In this document: one piece after another, positions 37,398-51,000 of the stretch
How the letters are laid out: each line of letters begins with the position of its first letter
Numbering within the stretch: the stretch's first letter is position 1
Assembly (NCBI GenBank): GCA_963691815.1
Contig: OY829647.1
Span: 11,802,360-11,866,359 of the forward strand
Origin: Echiichthys vipera
Taxonomy: Eukaryota > Chordata > Actinopteri > Perciformes > Trachinidae
Direction: 5' to 3'
Length of the DNA stretch: 64,000 nucleotides
Notes under the pieces: generated by a model
What the model saw: only the letters and a program-made list of their open reading frames with translations
Databases searched by the model: none
Told to the model about the DNA's origin: nothing
Made by a program: the position numbers and the translations under genes

Positions 37398-38340
37398 GTA
37401 AGTCACTGCTTAACCTTCCATTACTTTGCAACAGGATTTAATTAATTGTTTTAAATATCGACTCTGCAAAACTTGGTTTGTCTAATTCAGGATGGAGCAA
37501 GAGGAAATAGATCCTACAAGTTAATTAATGTTTTAAATCTATAATGGTGTATATTAAAATTAAGTAGTGTAAGAATTAGTGCTATAGACAGCATTTATAT
37601 GTCCTGTGTGTAGTTTTTATTAGTTTTTTCCTGCTTTGGCTTAGAATAATTAACCCGTAGGCTTACACTAACAGTATTACTACTAGACGTATTTCTTTAC
37701 TTCCTAAAGCTCCTTCACTGTAAAAACAACAACTTGTTTTCCAAATCGGTGGCTATTATCTTTCAGCAGCACACAAAATAACAAGCAGAATTTAATCTAG
37801 AAATCTAACATACTGGCACTGATGCCCTATATTTATCAAATATACCATTATGTCACGTTCCTCTAATAATAATGAGAATAAAAAGGGAGTGGAGCCTTGT
37901 CTTCTGGATATAACATATTCTGCAGGCTTAAAATTAATTATAATAAGTCACAGTCATAGGAAGAAGAAAGGGAGGAATTTGGAGCAGTTTATTAGTTAAT
38001 TAGTTAATTTATTGTAGTTTCTAATTTATGTTTTCACTTATGACGCTATATTAGATCTATAAAATATATTTAGAAGTTTCAAGTCAACTCATAGAGTTGA
38101 GTACTATTTTTTCTATTTTAAAACTATACTATGGACACAGATGTACTCTACTTTGTTACTTTATTATATTAGTTAAAAATCACCCCATTTAACCACTTTT
38201 TCCTTGTTAACCGGCAAATGTCTATCCAGTGCTGACGTGAGGCTTTTTCTTTACTGCTCTGTCCTCCTTCAAAGTCTTTCATACATTAAGTAAACACAAA
38301 TGTGACACCTCAACTGAGGATATAATGAAAGCATTTACTT

Positions 38341-38394
38341 CTGTTATGATTTGGACCTATAAATAAAATAGAATTGAATTGAATTGAATTGAAA
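38341..38394 (+). mobile_element. short L2-type LINE 3' terminus
   Basis: GTTATGATTTGGACCTATAAATAAAATAGAATTGAATTGAATTG matches the last bases and TTGAA tail of the copy at 16690-17758. Only the end is present, so it is a severely 5'-truncated insertion in abcg2 intron 1. Confidence 0.65.
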
Positions 38395-38765
38395 CGTGTT
38401 AAATATTTTTTAAATAAGGGTTATACCATCTGGGTTTCACTTCACAGCGTCCTTAAAACAATTAAATTCAAGGAATATTGTACAGGCAAACGTTGAAGAG
38501 AGACATTTGTTTGAAATTATTAATATCACCATAATGAATGATTGACCCATGTCTTTATTAGAATAAGTATGTTTCCCTTTGAAGTGTTAATAAAGGTAGA
38601 TAAACATATTTTTTAACTGTGCTCCCTTTAAGGAGGCGTGAGTTTGAACATGAGAACATTTTACACTATCACGGTAGTTTAATAGCATTTTGGAAAAACT
38701 AATTTGGTTTTGAAACATTGGTAAAAAATTTGTGGAAGCTGAGTGTGTTTACTATTATCCTACTG

Positions 38766-38778
38766 TGGTGTGTGTGTG

Positions 38779-38825
<47 letters not shown>
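38766..38825. repeat. (TG)n microsatellite
   Basis: TG repeats with one TTAG interruption, about 180 bases upstream of the abcg2 start codon. Confidence 0.95.
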
Positions 38826-38828
<3 letters not shown>

Positions 38829-39007
38829 TGTGGTCCTAACCCATGACATGTTTTGGTTAATTTAACTAGTACTTCTGTGTCTTAAATAGTGACAATATAT
38901 ATAAATTCCATATCCATGTCTGTGTTGTTTTGCATCACTTCACAAATCTGTAAAAGATGGATTTCTATTAGATCCCTGTCATTTCACAGGGCTGTTCGCT
39001 CCACAGG

Positions 39008-42000
39008 ATGATGGAGCGAGCCAGTCACGTCAACATTGCAATGATAGAAGACATGGGCACCAACGGGACGGTCAGGTCGAAGGTGGTCGCAGCCACGGAC
39101 CAGAACAAGCAGCCGTGCGGCTCCATCGTGAGCTTCCACAACATCCAGTACAAAGTGAAGCTGAAGAGCGGCTTCCTCTGCAAAAGGAAGAGCAGTCCCA
39201 GGGAAATACTGGTCGACCTCAAGTCAGTTGTAAAAACAAAAAAAACAATAACACTCTCTTTATCTGTTTGTCTTGTCAGTTGCATCTGTCTCGTTCTGTG
39301 CCCGTCTTTGTCGGTTCTTAGCACTCATACGCAAAAATGCTGCAACTGTTACAGAGAAACAAGAGCCGACTTTACATAGAGATGATCCACACGTTTTTTG
39401 AACTGTGGCACATTGATCAGTCATTCTTTTCTTTAATTAATCACATAGACCAGTAGAAACACTATTAAGTTGTTATTGATATGGTTTTACAGGTTGTTGC
39501 TTATTTATTCTAACTTAACACATATTCTCACTCCCAACTTGTCACATACGGCGGCTTAGTGTCAATTTTCTACGCTCTGGGTACCCCTCTGGTGTCATTT
39601 TTCAGCATCCATGGTATGGTTAGGTTAAATGAGGGTACATATAGGTACACAACGTTGATGTAAGTCACATAAGTAACTCACCTAAGTTAAGTATGTAGCA
39701 TTTTGGTTTCACATGGGACCTGAACGGTGGTCTCCTGAGTAAAATACCTGTGTTTGTTTGACCTATCTGTCTAATCCATCCACCCTGACATCCTCCTCAC
39801 ACAACGTATTCTCATCAACAGATCCGTATGATATCTTATGAAAACTTGTGCACAAAAATGTGCGTGATATCTTACAAAATATGAAGTTGAGGCAACAAAA
39901 GAGGACAGTTAGGGTTAGGCTTCAAAACCACTTGATATGGATTAGAAAAAATTGTTATGGTTTGTCTTAATACTTCCAGGACACGAACACTGGTCTCTCG
40001 GGTGAAAGTTCTGTGTTTTAGGACCCATCGATCAGCCCAGCCTCCCTCCCTATGCAGATTTAGTGCTCTTATACTACACCGCCTGATTTCCTTCTTTGCC
40101 CCGGACATAACTTCTACAGTATTAAATACGTGGATAACACCCAAATTATAGTTCATTACGGTTCATAATTATGTGAACGAACAGGGAAGGTCTTTATCAC
40201 TCTTGATAATACGTAATTTTACAGTGCAGTGGTCAAAGACCAGTGCTTCTCATACAGACGCTCAAAAGGGCCTTGTGCGTCTGCATCAAAAAAAGTACTG
40301 TACATGCTGTCTTTGAAAGGCTGGAGAACGGGCTTCTACATGCACTCAACACTTTCAGAAAGCATTTTCTTAACAAACGAGAAAGAAAATATCATTAACA
40401 TTAAGTAACACATAGCTGTTTTTATCATTCTTTTGCTCGATATGAAAATATATTGCAGTAATTCTTAATTTAATCTTAACATGTTAAAATAAAAGAGCGG
40501 TGGTTCTTCAATGCATTTCAATATGGATCATTGTATCCTTATTACTTATACAAAAATGGAATAACAGTGAATAGACTCTTACATTGGTTTCTTTCTGGTG
40601 GTATTAAATACAGTTGACATTTCCCATGGAAGAATGAATAATTTCACACAAGTTCTTGGGCCTCAGTGTTAATTATATGATATTAAGCATGGTTTCTTGC
40701 ATATAATCTCTCTGATGCACTAAAGAGCAGTCTGCCAGGGAAACGAATTAAACACTGTCACGTGATCCGCTGCCAGGCTTTTATTCAAGACTTTTAATTC
40801 CGTTTTATATCACTGACTCTTTCTGGTGCTTTTGTTTAACTGTTCGCTCTAAAGACAAAGGATTTGCTTTTGAATCTTTGACACCCCAGTATAGGTTTCT
40901 TTTATTGTGAATGCAGCTTTCATGTAATTCAATTCTTATCGTGTTATCTTGTTCTTATCTGATATGAATTAAATATCCGTAACAACTGCAAAATCCTTTC
41001 GAGAACATTATTTTATTTGGGATAAGGGAGGGAGAAAAAGTGCTAAGTGCTTCTAAGTTTTATCACATGTCCAAGAATGACATTAATCCACTTTGTTTCA
41101 CACTCGTCACTCTTTGTATCGTAAAACTGACACAGTGAAGTGAAAATCTAAGATTTTAAACCTAAAAAAATAATGTAAATCCTTTAACTAAGTCCTAATC
41201 GTTGTATTTAAATGAATTCCTCCATGTGAACCAAAATTAAAATGTAATGGCCCATGTATTGACCAGCTTATCCTATCTTTCTTCTTTATTTTTTAATCTT
41301 TATTTTTCATTATTAAGTGCTATTATAAGGACATACTGTCTCATTTTCATCTACCTTTTACTATGTTGGTAATTATGTTATTACAGTATTTTTTATTGTC
41401 CTTTATTATCATTATTTTTTAATGAAGTTAAAGTTTCAATTTGTCAGTTTTACTATTATTATTAATTAATTAATTAATTAATTTATTTATTTCTGATGAT
41501 TTTTTCCCTTACATAAAGATATTGGTATTGCATTTTTCCAGTGTTGATGCTTATGTTTTGGCATGTTCTGTTGTGTTTTATTTATATTGTATGATAAAAT
41601 TGTTCGGTTTGTTTGTATCATGGAGAACAAAGTATATGCATTTATGAAATGAGTCAGTAAATAAAAAGTAACAAAAATAAATACATTGGTCACAGATGTG
41701 TGTGTAACTGTCTTGCAGTGGGATAATGAGACCTGGCCTCAACGCTATTCTTGGACCTACTGGAAGCGGAAAATCCTCGTGAGTATCAAACTCATCCGCA
41801 AGAAATAAATATAGTCCCTGAGCTGCATTTGCTGTAGATATATTTATTAAGAAATGTTTAATTTTTGTTCAAAGCTTCTTGGATATTCTTGCTGCAAGAA
41901 AGGATCCTTCGGGTCTCTCAGGAGAAGTTCTAATTGACAAAGCTCCGCAGCCTCCAAACTTCAAGTGCCTCTCTGGCTACGTGGTTCAGGTGCTTTTTAA

Positions 42001-45000
42001 TTATTTTAAATACTTAAACCTGCATTAAACTACATTTTCTGACCACCTGTTTGTGTCCACCTGATAAAATGTAAGTCCTATATTCTCTCTTTGGTCTCCA
42101 CCAACTCCTGACCTTAGACAAATATCTGGCTCTTCAGCTGACACTATGTTTAGCAGCTTTAAATACAGAGTTCGCGAGACCACAAAAAAAAAAGATCTTC
42201 CCAGCCTTTGACCTCTGACCTCAAGCTCCTTACTCGTCTCATAGGAAGACGTGGTCATGGGCACCCTGACTGTGAGGGAGAATCTGCGTTTCTCTGCAGC
42301 GCTGCGGCTGCCCAGCTCTGTGCCTCAGAGCGAGAAGGAGGCTCGAGTCAACCACCTCATTAAAGAACTGGGTCTCACCAAAGTGGCTGACGCCAAGGTA
42401 ATATACACACATTTTTTATCAGCCAAAGAAGCTTTTGCAATATATTGATTCTTTCCACCTGTATTGTCCATTATGATGAGTTAACAATATCTATTAAATT
42501 AAATATCCGTACAAAATGCAGAAATGTTTTGGTGTAATGACGATGACGGATGCTGTCTACCTGGTTGGAAGAACATCAGGAGGTGTATTTGTTAGGTATT
42601 ATTAGTAACTTTGGTTGCTACTTTGGTTTCTGTTTTTTTTCTAAATGATGGTTTATTATTTATGCATGACATATAATAAAACTAGACCTGTAAGCAGGTA
42701 TCAACGAGGTCAAAGTCCCCCACACAAGTTGTTAAGATATGCAACACTTCCTTGTTTTCCTGCAACCTACAGAAAGTCTTTCCTCTATAACCTGGGCATA
42801 TTCCTTAAATAACTTTTGATTTTGATTTGGCACAGAGCTCCAATGGAGCCTGGGGAAGTCCTGAAATGAGTTTCGTATTAATCAGAGAAACTTTTCTGAA
42901 TATATACAGTATTGAATTGTTGGGTCATCCAGCCCTTTCAGGCTTGGACCCCAAAAATCAGCAAATCTTACAGCAGAGTTAACCCACTTCCTTTTCTGCG
43001 ACATCATCAACTACCATAACATCACTGGGTGAGAGTCAGGACAGACTTATGGACTTATGGGTGTTTTCCTCAGGTTGGCACACCGGTGACGCGGGGAATC
43101 TCTGGAGGAGAGCGAAAGAGGACAAACATCGGCATGGAGCTGATTATCGATCCCTCGGTTCTGTTCCTGGATGAGCCGACCACGGGACTGGATGCCAGCA
43201 CTGCTAACTCCGTCCTGCTGCTGCTGAAAAGGTAAGAAACGAGCTTCACTGCCTTTCCTCTGATTTTATACTGGATTATGTTCAGCTTTGAGTCTCCAGC
43301 TTTGTCTGGACCCTAAAACTTCACCTGTCACCAATTATATGTCATTTAACACTTAAACACACTTTTAAATTTGTAAATTGTATGTACACGTAAATCACTT
43401 TATACTAACTTTTTTCTTTTCTTTATTCATTTGTGTATACACATGAAAACAATATGAACATACTAACAAAAACAAATACACTACAAAGCATAAGAGGAAT
43501 CATATCTAGCTGGTCAGCATTTAAAAAATAAATAAAGTATTTCTAATTTACTCTCCAACACTCTTGCACACATATACTTGTTTCCTCAGTTAAATACCTT
43601 CTTTTACATTTATACTTGAGTCATGGCGTTAATTCACCAGCAGCAGGATGGATCAGAGAATTGTTGATTATATTCAATTGAAATATATTTAATTGAACTG
43701 TTTAATTTGTTTGTTCTGCAGAGCTGATTGTTGCTCCATTGATATTGACTTTATTACAATATCAACTAAATTTGGTCCCAGTCTAAAGCATCAATTGCAA
43801 CAGTTCTTTGCCCTTTTTTCTTCCAGAGAAAGCGATTATGGGGTTCAATGTACTATATAATTAATTATATAATATGCTTATTTAGAGCTAAATATTAGAC
43901 GAATGTTGAAGCAAAAAAGTTGCACTGAAAAGAAAATATGATGCAACAACTTTTACCATTTTCTTTAAGCTTAAGGGATGTGAAAACTGAGACAAAAGGA
44001 ACAGGTGAGGTGTGTTTCAATACGTATGTGAGGAAAGGGGTTATGTTCGAGGCCTGGTCTTTGTTCCCGAATCAAATAATAAAACTTAATTTTTGGTGTA
44101 TTGATAAATGTAATGTACTTCCTGTTCAATCTATGTTAATTGTTTATAATTCTCACCGAATTTGGACTTTTTTCAAAACAAAAGAAAAGTTCAATTTACA
44201 TGCCTTCTCCTGTATGGACGGTGGAGTGTGAGATAATTACAAATTTTACAGAATTTTACAGTGTTTGATTATAATGCATTAACTGATACAGTTAGCACCA
44301 ACAGCCACTTGTGAAAACATTGACAGTATTAATTGAATATAATGAAACAAAGAAGTTAAACACAGGCTGGTGTGCGAGTGTTTTTTAGTTTTAGCTTTAA
44401 AACTTGAATTAATTAAACTCTTTGTTTTTGCCGTTGGAAGGCATCTTTATTGTATTTTCTATTAATATATATTTTCACTATGTATCTTTTCAGAATGGCC
44501 AGTCAAGGAAGAACCATAATTATGTCCATTCACCAGCCCCGATACTCCATCTACAGACTGTTTGACACTCTGACTCTGCTGGTTGGCGGTAAGATGGTGT
44601 ACCACGGACCAGCGCCAAACGCTTTGGACTACTTCGCCAACATCGGTGAATATGTGAAAACTTATTATCACCACTAACATCTGCATACTGTTCCTCGTAT
44701 TGTGCTGATGTCTCCTGGTTGTGCAGCTTTATTATGGCAGTACATTAATCAGACAATGAAAAAGAAGTCTAAATAAAACTTTGGACATGTTTTGGTGTTA
44801 AACACGGATCACTGTGACCTGTGCGTGTTCCAGGATATCTCTGTGAGCCCCACAACAACCCAGCAGACTTCTTTCTGGATGTTATTAATGGAGACTCCAA
44901 TTCTACAACCATGACCAAAGTGCACGGCTCTGAAGGTAACGCCATTTATGAATCCCCCCATATGAATACTGCTGTCACATTTTCTGTCTTTGAATTACAT

Positions 45001-48000
45001 TTACCTATTTAGCTGAAGCTTTTTTCCAAAGCAACTTACAATAAGTGCATTCAACCATGGAGATACAAGAATCACGCATACCACTACCTTCATAATAGGA
45101 ACGATTTGTCAACATATAAAAGCTGTCTGTCAAATAAAGTCCAAAATACCAAAAGAATCTTTAAAAAAAACAACTTTTAACCCATCGTCCCCATATGATG
45201 CTCATCTAATGATCCTGTACTGGACTGTGTGTTTTACCTTTTGTGTTTATTGCCTTTATTCACTACTTCAGCCATCAATATCAAGACATATTTGACCAGT
45301 GTTTTTAATAAAAAGACCAGGTGAGTTTATTTGTAACACCTTTCTACAGGGCCTTTAGATCAGAGATCAGATATAAACGACACGCAAGGAAATATGAAAA
45401 GACACACAAATTAGATGCTGAAAGAGTAGCAGTAAACAATAGCCTAAACAATACAAATTACTATTCAATTCAATTCAATTTTATTTATAGTGCCAAATCA
45501 TAACAAGAGTTATCTCAGGACACTTTACAGAGTAGGCATAGACCCAACAATTCCCCCGTAGAGTACGGTGGCAACGAAAACCTTCCTTATTACAGGCAGG
45601 AATGTCGGACAGACCCAGCTCTGTGGAGGACGGCCATCTGTGTTGACTGGTTGGGGAGGAAGAAAAGGAGAGAGAAAGAGAGAAAGACAAAGACAGACAA
45701 AAGACAGAGAGACTGACACACTTCCATAGATGCAAGCAGCCAACGAGTAACAGTAACTATAACAATATCTATAGTAATGTCAACATGACCCACATGTTAT
45801 GGCAGTCTGCACAGCAGGGCAAGAGCAGCTACGATACAGCAAGTCATACCACTGATGGTGTTTTTATGGCTACAAATTTTATAATTTAAAAGACTAGTGA
45901 CAGAATAAATTACTAGTAGTTATAGAAGTAGCAGGAAGCGTCATGCAGGACCACGGCAGCAGGCACCACCACCTGAGGAGAGAAGTCCTAGCCATATAAT
46001 TTAGTCAGGTTATTGTGAAGTAAACATGAAGAAAGTGCTCGCTGTACCACAAAAATATTTCAAGCATTTTTTGCAAATGGAAGAGCGAACTTGTTTTCCT
46101 CATAAGGCTCTCTTGTAAAAATAAACAAACTTATATTCATTCATTTCAAGTTGAGTCCACACCATGATTGTTTTTTAAATCCAATGCTTTATGGGAGTAT
46201 TGGTGTCTATTGTATTAAAGTATTTCCGATGTATGAATCTGTCATTTTCCACCTCTGCATGAGCAGATTTGGAGTTTGAGGAGCTCAGTAGCTCCAGGCA
46301 GAGCATTGAGGAGCGGCTGGTGGAGGAGTACAAGAACAGCAGCTACTCCAGCGACACAAGAGATGAGCTGGACCGCATCGTCCAGGATAAGAAGTGTATC
46401 TCGTGTTCAAAATCCCGCACCATCACCTACAACAGCTCCTTCCTCCATCAGCTGCGTTGGGTTCTCAAGAGAACCTTCCAGAACCTCATGCTGAACCCCC
46501 AAACATCTGTGGCCCAGGTAAACACCTCCAGCTCTCACTTAAACACACACAACTTATCAGCTGGCAGTCATGAACTTAAAGCTCTGTGTTGTTTGAATTA
46601 CAATGGCTGACTGGACATATACATACAAATAACAGTAAAAAAAGTGCCTCTTTGATAAATTCCCCTTCTCTTTTCCTACTTTTGTTCCAGCTTGCAGTTA
46701 CCAACTTTTGATTCATACGCAGATACTTCTTGCAAGCCGCCTTCGTTCACTGTTTGTACGTCTAACTTCGAAAAGTAATTCACTGTAATCCACGTATTTA
46801 TTACGGTAGAAGCTAAGCTAGGCCACGCAGGCTGTAGCTTTATATTCAGAGTGGTATTGATCCATCACCAAAAAATTAATAAGCGCACTTCCCAAAATGT
46901 CAAAGTATTCCTTTAAAGTAACATTCTCTAATATTCTCATTCAAATAAATGTCTGTTAAGTCACTATCTATCGCCCAATGACGTAACACAACGGTGATTG
47001 AGTCTGGCCCACTGATGAAAGCCCTTTCATTTGCAGTATTATGAACTTGGTGTCTATGGTGGCATTCCTGGGAAAAATCACAAGCGGTGCACATTTAGTG
47101 GTGTGTTTTCCATCACCAGGCAGTGGTTGATCTGCCAGAGAGGGTAGGCAGAGCTCACTTGTGTGCGTTTGGCCGAACAAACACAGAAAAGAAAAGAGCA
47201 ACGACTACAGATGATGAAGCCTTTCAGATCGCAACTTTAAATCACCTGTTTGTATATTGGGTAATGACGCCATCTGCAAGTGTTTTAAAAGTGGCATCCC
47301 TTTTACGAGTTTAGTAATTTTTTATATGTATATTTATTGATCTGAGGTCAAGTCTCAGCTTTTTTCCATCAAGTCTCAAATAAGTAATGTATTTTTTTGT
47401 CACTTTACTGCGACTCAGGTCCAAGTTCCAAGTCTACCGCTCGGACAGATAAATATCTTATTAACATCTCAATTTTCTAAACATGATTTTGTGCCATTAT
47501 CACTTTGACTTTGTTCTTACAGTCCAAAGAGAGAAAAGAGCCAATAAATAATCAGTGCTGGGCTGTTATCATCATGAAGAGGATGTAGACAGCACTTTGG
47601 AAGGGTCAAGACTTAATGCTCTCATTAGTCACCCCATGGCGACAAAAGGCCGTCAGAAGTCTACTCACTTTAAGAATTATTAACAGCTTATTGGCCCCAA
47701 ATAAGTCAAAATAATCCTACAAGGGGGGCTCTATGTGCCGTGGGTGCCGTAATCGGCTTTGGTGACTGTTGTGACCCCACTGTTGCCTCTTTGGGCCAGG
47801 ATCTGAACTGATATCATATCTGGCCAAAGCCCCTTGGCTCTGGTCTGGGACTCATCACATGATGGCATCATGACCTATCAATCCACTGTCCCGCTTTCAC
47901 ATGAGGGGCTGCGGGGAATGAGGTGAAAAAGGCTCAACCTTATTAGCTTATCCCTTCACCCTGGGAACCGCTTAGTCCCGTCATAATCTGTAAATTGTTA

Positions 48001-51000
48001 GGATTAAAACTTGTGTCGCTTTAACTTTTCTCACTCTTTTCTGTCGTCCTCCCCCACCATCCGATCTGGTTGTTCCCTCAGATAGGCCGGTGTGGAGGAG
48101 GAGCAAGGTGTCCACTTGACCCCTGATCCAGAAACATCGGCTTTTCTGTCAAAAATGACACTACTTAAATTTTATTTCCATTGGACTGAATCACTGCACT
48201 AACCTTTGATCAACTCAGTTCCCTCATCGTGTTAAGTCTCTGAGCGGTTTTCCAGCATTTAGCCATTTACTTATGAATGTAGATAAACACAAGTATAGGG
48301 GGGGTTTTGGCACCTCCCCACCTATTCACAAGGTGCATGAAGTATAGAAAGTTGTCGAAACTTTAGCAAAACTTTTGACTGTGATAAAATAAGACGAACA
48401 TCAAAGAAAAAGACTTATTCTTTTGTTTCACACTCATCATGCTCTTTGCAAAGGGTTGCATGATGACATTAAAGAAGGCTGAAGGCCGAAGGCCGAGTGT
48501 CAGACAATACATTTATTACAAGCATTGTTAGAGTTTTGACCCTGGCACAAAGAGACAGGCGCTAAAACATTAAAGCATGTAAACATGTTCTAGTAGAAAC
48601 CCAAAATACAAGTATGAACCTTAAAATTAGCTTAATATGTCATGTTTTTATCTGTGCAGCTGGGAGTCCACATTTTCCTCGGCCTCATTGTAGGAGCCAT
48701 TTTCTTCGGGGTCAAAGATGACCAGAGTGGTATCCAGAACAGGTGAGAGAGGTGTTCTCAGAAATCCTCTGTTTTTAACATCCTAACATCAATCCTAATA
48801 TATTTACTGAAGTCATGTACTCTGTATTTTTTCTGGTAACAGGTGGGGTTTTGATTTGTGGCTATTTTATAGAGTAATGCAGTATTTTATTTTGTGAAAG
48901 GGGTTGGCATGGACTCATGACTTGAAATTCTATAATAATAAATAATACATAATATAATAACTAAAAAGTAATTCACTCAACTGTCAGGTAGCGAAATCAA
49001 CAGGTTGACCAAAACTGTTAAATGTTTATGAAAGAAACAATAAAGAAACATGTTTCCTAATAATTATTCAGTCTTTTGAGTTTGTCACTTGCTTTTAATA
49101 AGGAAGTGTGAAACATAGAGCAGGTACTTCAAGGCTAATCCGCTTATTATGTTTTATTGGGCACAACCTGGTACTCACAAGCCCAGTGAGCACTTCAGAA
49201 ACCTCAATGGCCTCCCTCTTTATTTCTGTGCACGGTTCAGTGAAATATAAGGACCTAATGTCATTATATTCATGATCAGTGCATAGGCAGTATGGCAGAC
49301 ACCAGTGTATGTGGCTTAAATGTCTCAGCTTATTCACCCCTCCTCCCTTTTCACTGGGTGCAGGGCCACAGTGGAGTCAGTCACCTTTTAAGTTCCTGTA
49401 TGTACATATGGACCACATTTAGTACCATAATCTGTTTGACTGTTCTTGAGCCAACTCTCCGTTTAGAGCCAGCTCTCTGTCAGAATAATGGGCAAATCTA
49501 TTTAATTTACATATAATTATACATTACAGTTAAAACAATATTTCCCACTCAAGAAATATCATTTCTATGTTAGTTACTCGACCCCTTACCTTGAATTCTT
49601 GAAGAAACAATTGTTTTCTCTGGCATGCCTCCGCGGTGAACAAAGAATCCCAAAGTGGAGCATGGAGACGTGAGAAAATGAGAAGATAAGATTTACAAAT
49701 CATTATGAGTGTGAAGTATTACTTTAAACTCAACAGTGGAGGAATTTAACTAAGTACAATTTTTCAAATACTGTACTGAAGTTCAATTTTGAGGTTCATG
49801 TGAACTGTTTTTATTTTATGGTACTTCTACTTAGTTAAGACTTTTAGAAGAATATTGAAATTTCCTGCAGTTTAAAGACAAGACTCCAGGAAGTTACTGC
49901 AGCTGGCCAAGAAGTAGTAGCCTACCGCCCATAACACCCTAAAAATAAACAAAATGTGTTGTTTTATGCACTTTTAAACATAAAAAGTTTTTGTTGGGAT
50001 TAGAAAAACAAGATTGGATTCCTCTAGTGTCATATTAAAACACCACCATATCTTCACTGTGTCTGTAAAACACCCTCCTTTGTTGGTTTGAGTACTCTTG
50101 TAAACTCACTCTGGTCAAGATCACATATCATTTTAACATGTGGTGTGTGTGTGTGTGTGTTCCCTCTCTATGGACACCCGTACCTACATTACATGAGATA
50201 TAAGATTTTAAAAAGAAGAAAAAACACATTGCCGTAAAAGCCTAAAGGTTTTGTTTTTGTTGTTACAGGATGGGCGCCCTCTTCTTCATCACTACCAACC
50301 AGTGTTTCAGCTCTGTGTCCACAGCTGAGCTCTTCATCGTCGAGAGGAAGCTGTTTATGTATGTAGTGTCACGATGACATCTATGAAGATAATTCAGCAT
50401 AAATTTAAGTGGGTAAAGCTTTTCTTGGCTTCTTTTGTGACAGGCACGAGTACATCAGTGGCTACTACAGAGTGTCTGTCTACTTCCTGTCTAAGATCCT
50501 CGCTGACATCACTCTGCGCACCGTCACCTCTGTTATCTTCAGCTGGATCGTCTACTTTATGATCGGTAAGATCTGTAATGTATAATAACTGTATTTTTTA
50601 TTTAACATTTATGTAACCAGGAGTAAAACACTAATTGAGATTAAAAATATCATATCTTGTGTATTTTATTGTCCATTGTGTAATGAATGATTTAAAGAAT
50701 ATATTCATGGAAGAAAGATTTGCTTTTGTCGCATGCGTTAAACGTATGCATATTAAATTTGTGAGTGTTCTTTGCAAACAAAATGTGTCAACGAGTGTTT
50801 ATGTTTGTGTGTGTGTGTGTGTGTCTCCACTCAGGGCTCAAATGCACGGCTGCAGCCTTTTTCGTCTTCACGCTGACCGTGACTCTGGTGGCCTACACAG
50901 CCACAGCCATGACCATGGCCATCTCAGCTGACCAGAGCGTCGTGGCTCTCGCCAACATCTTCATGAACATCATCTTTATCTTCATGATGGTGAGAGGCAC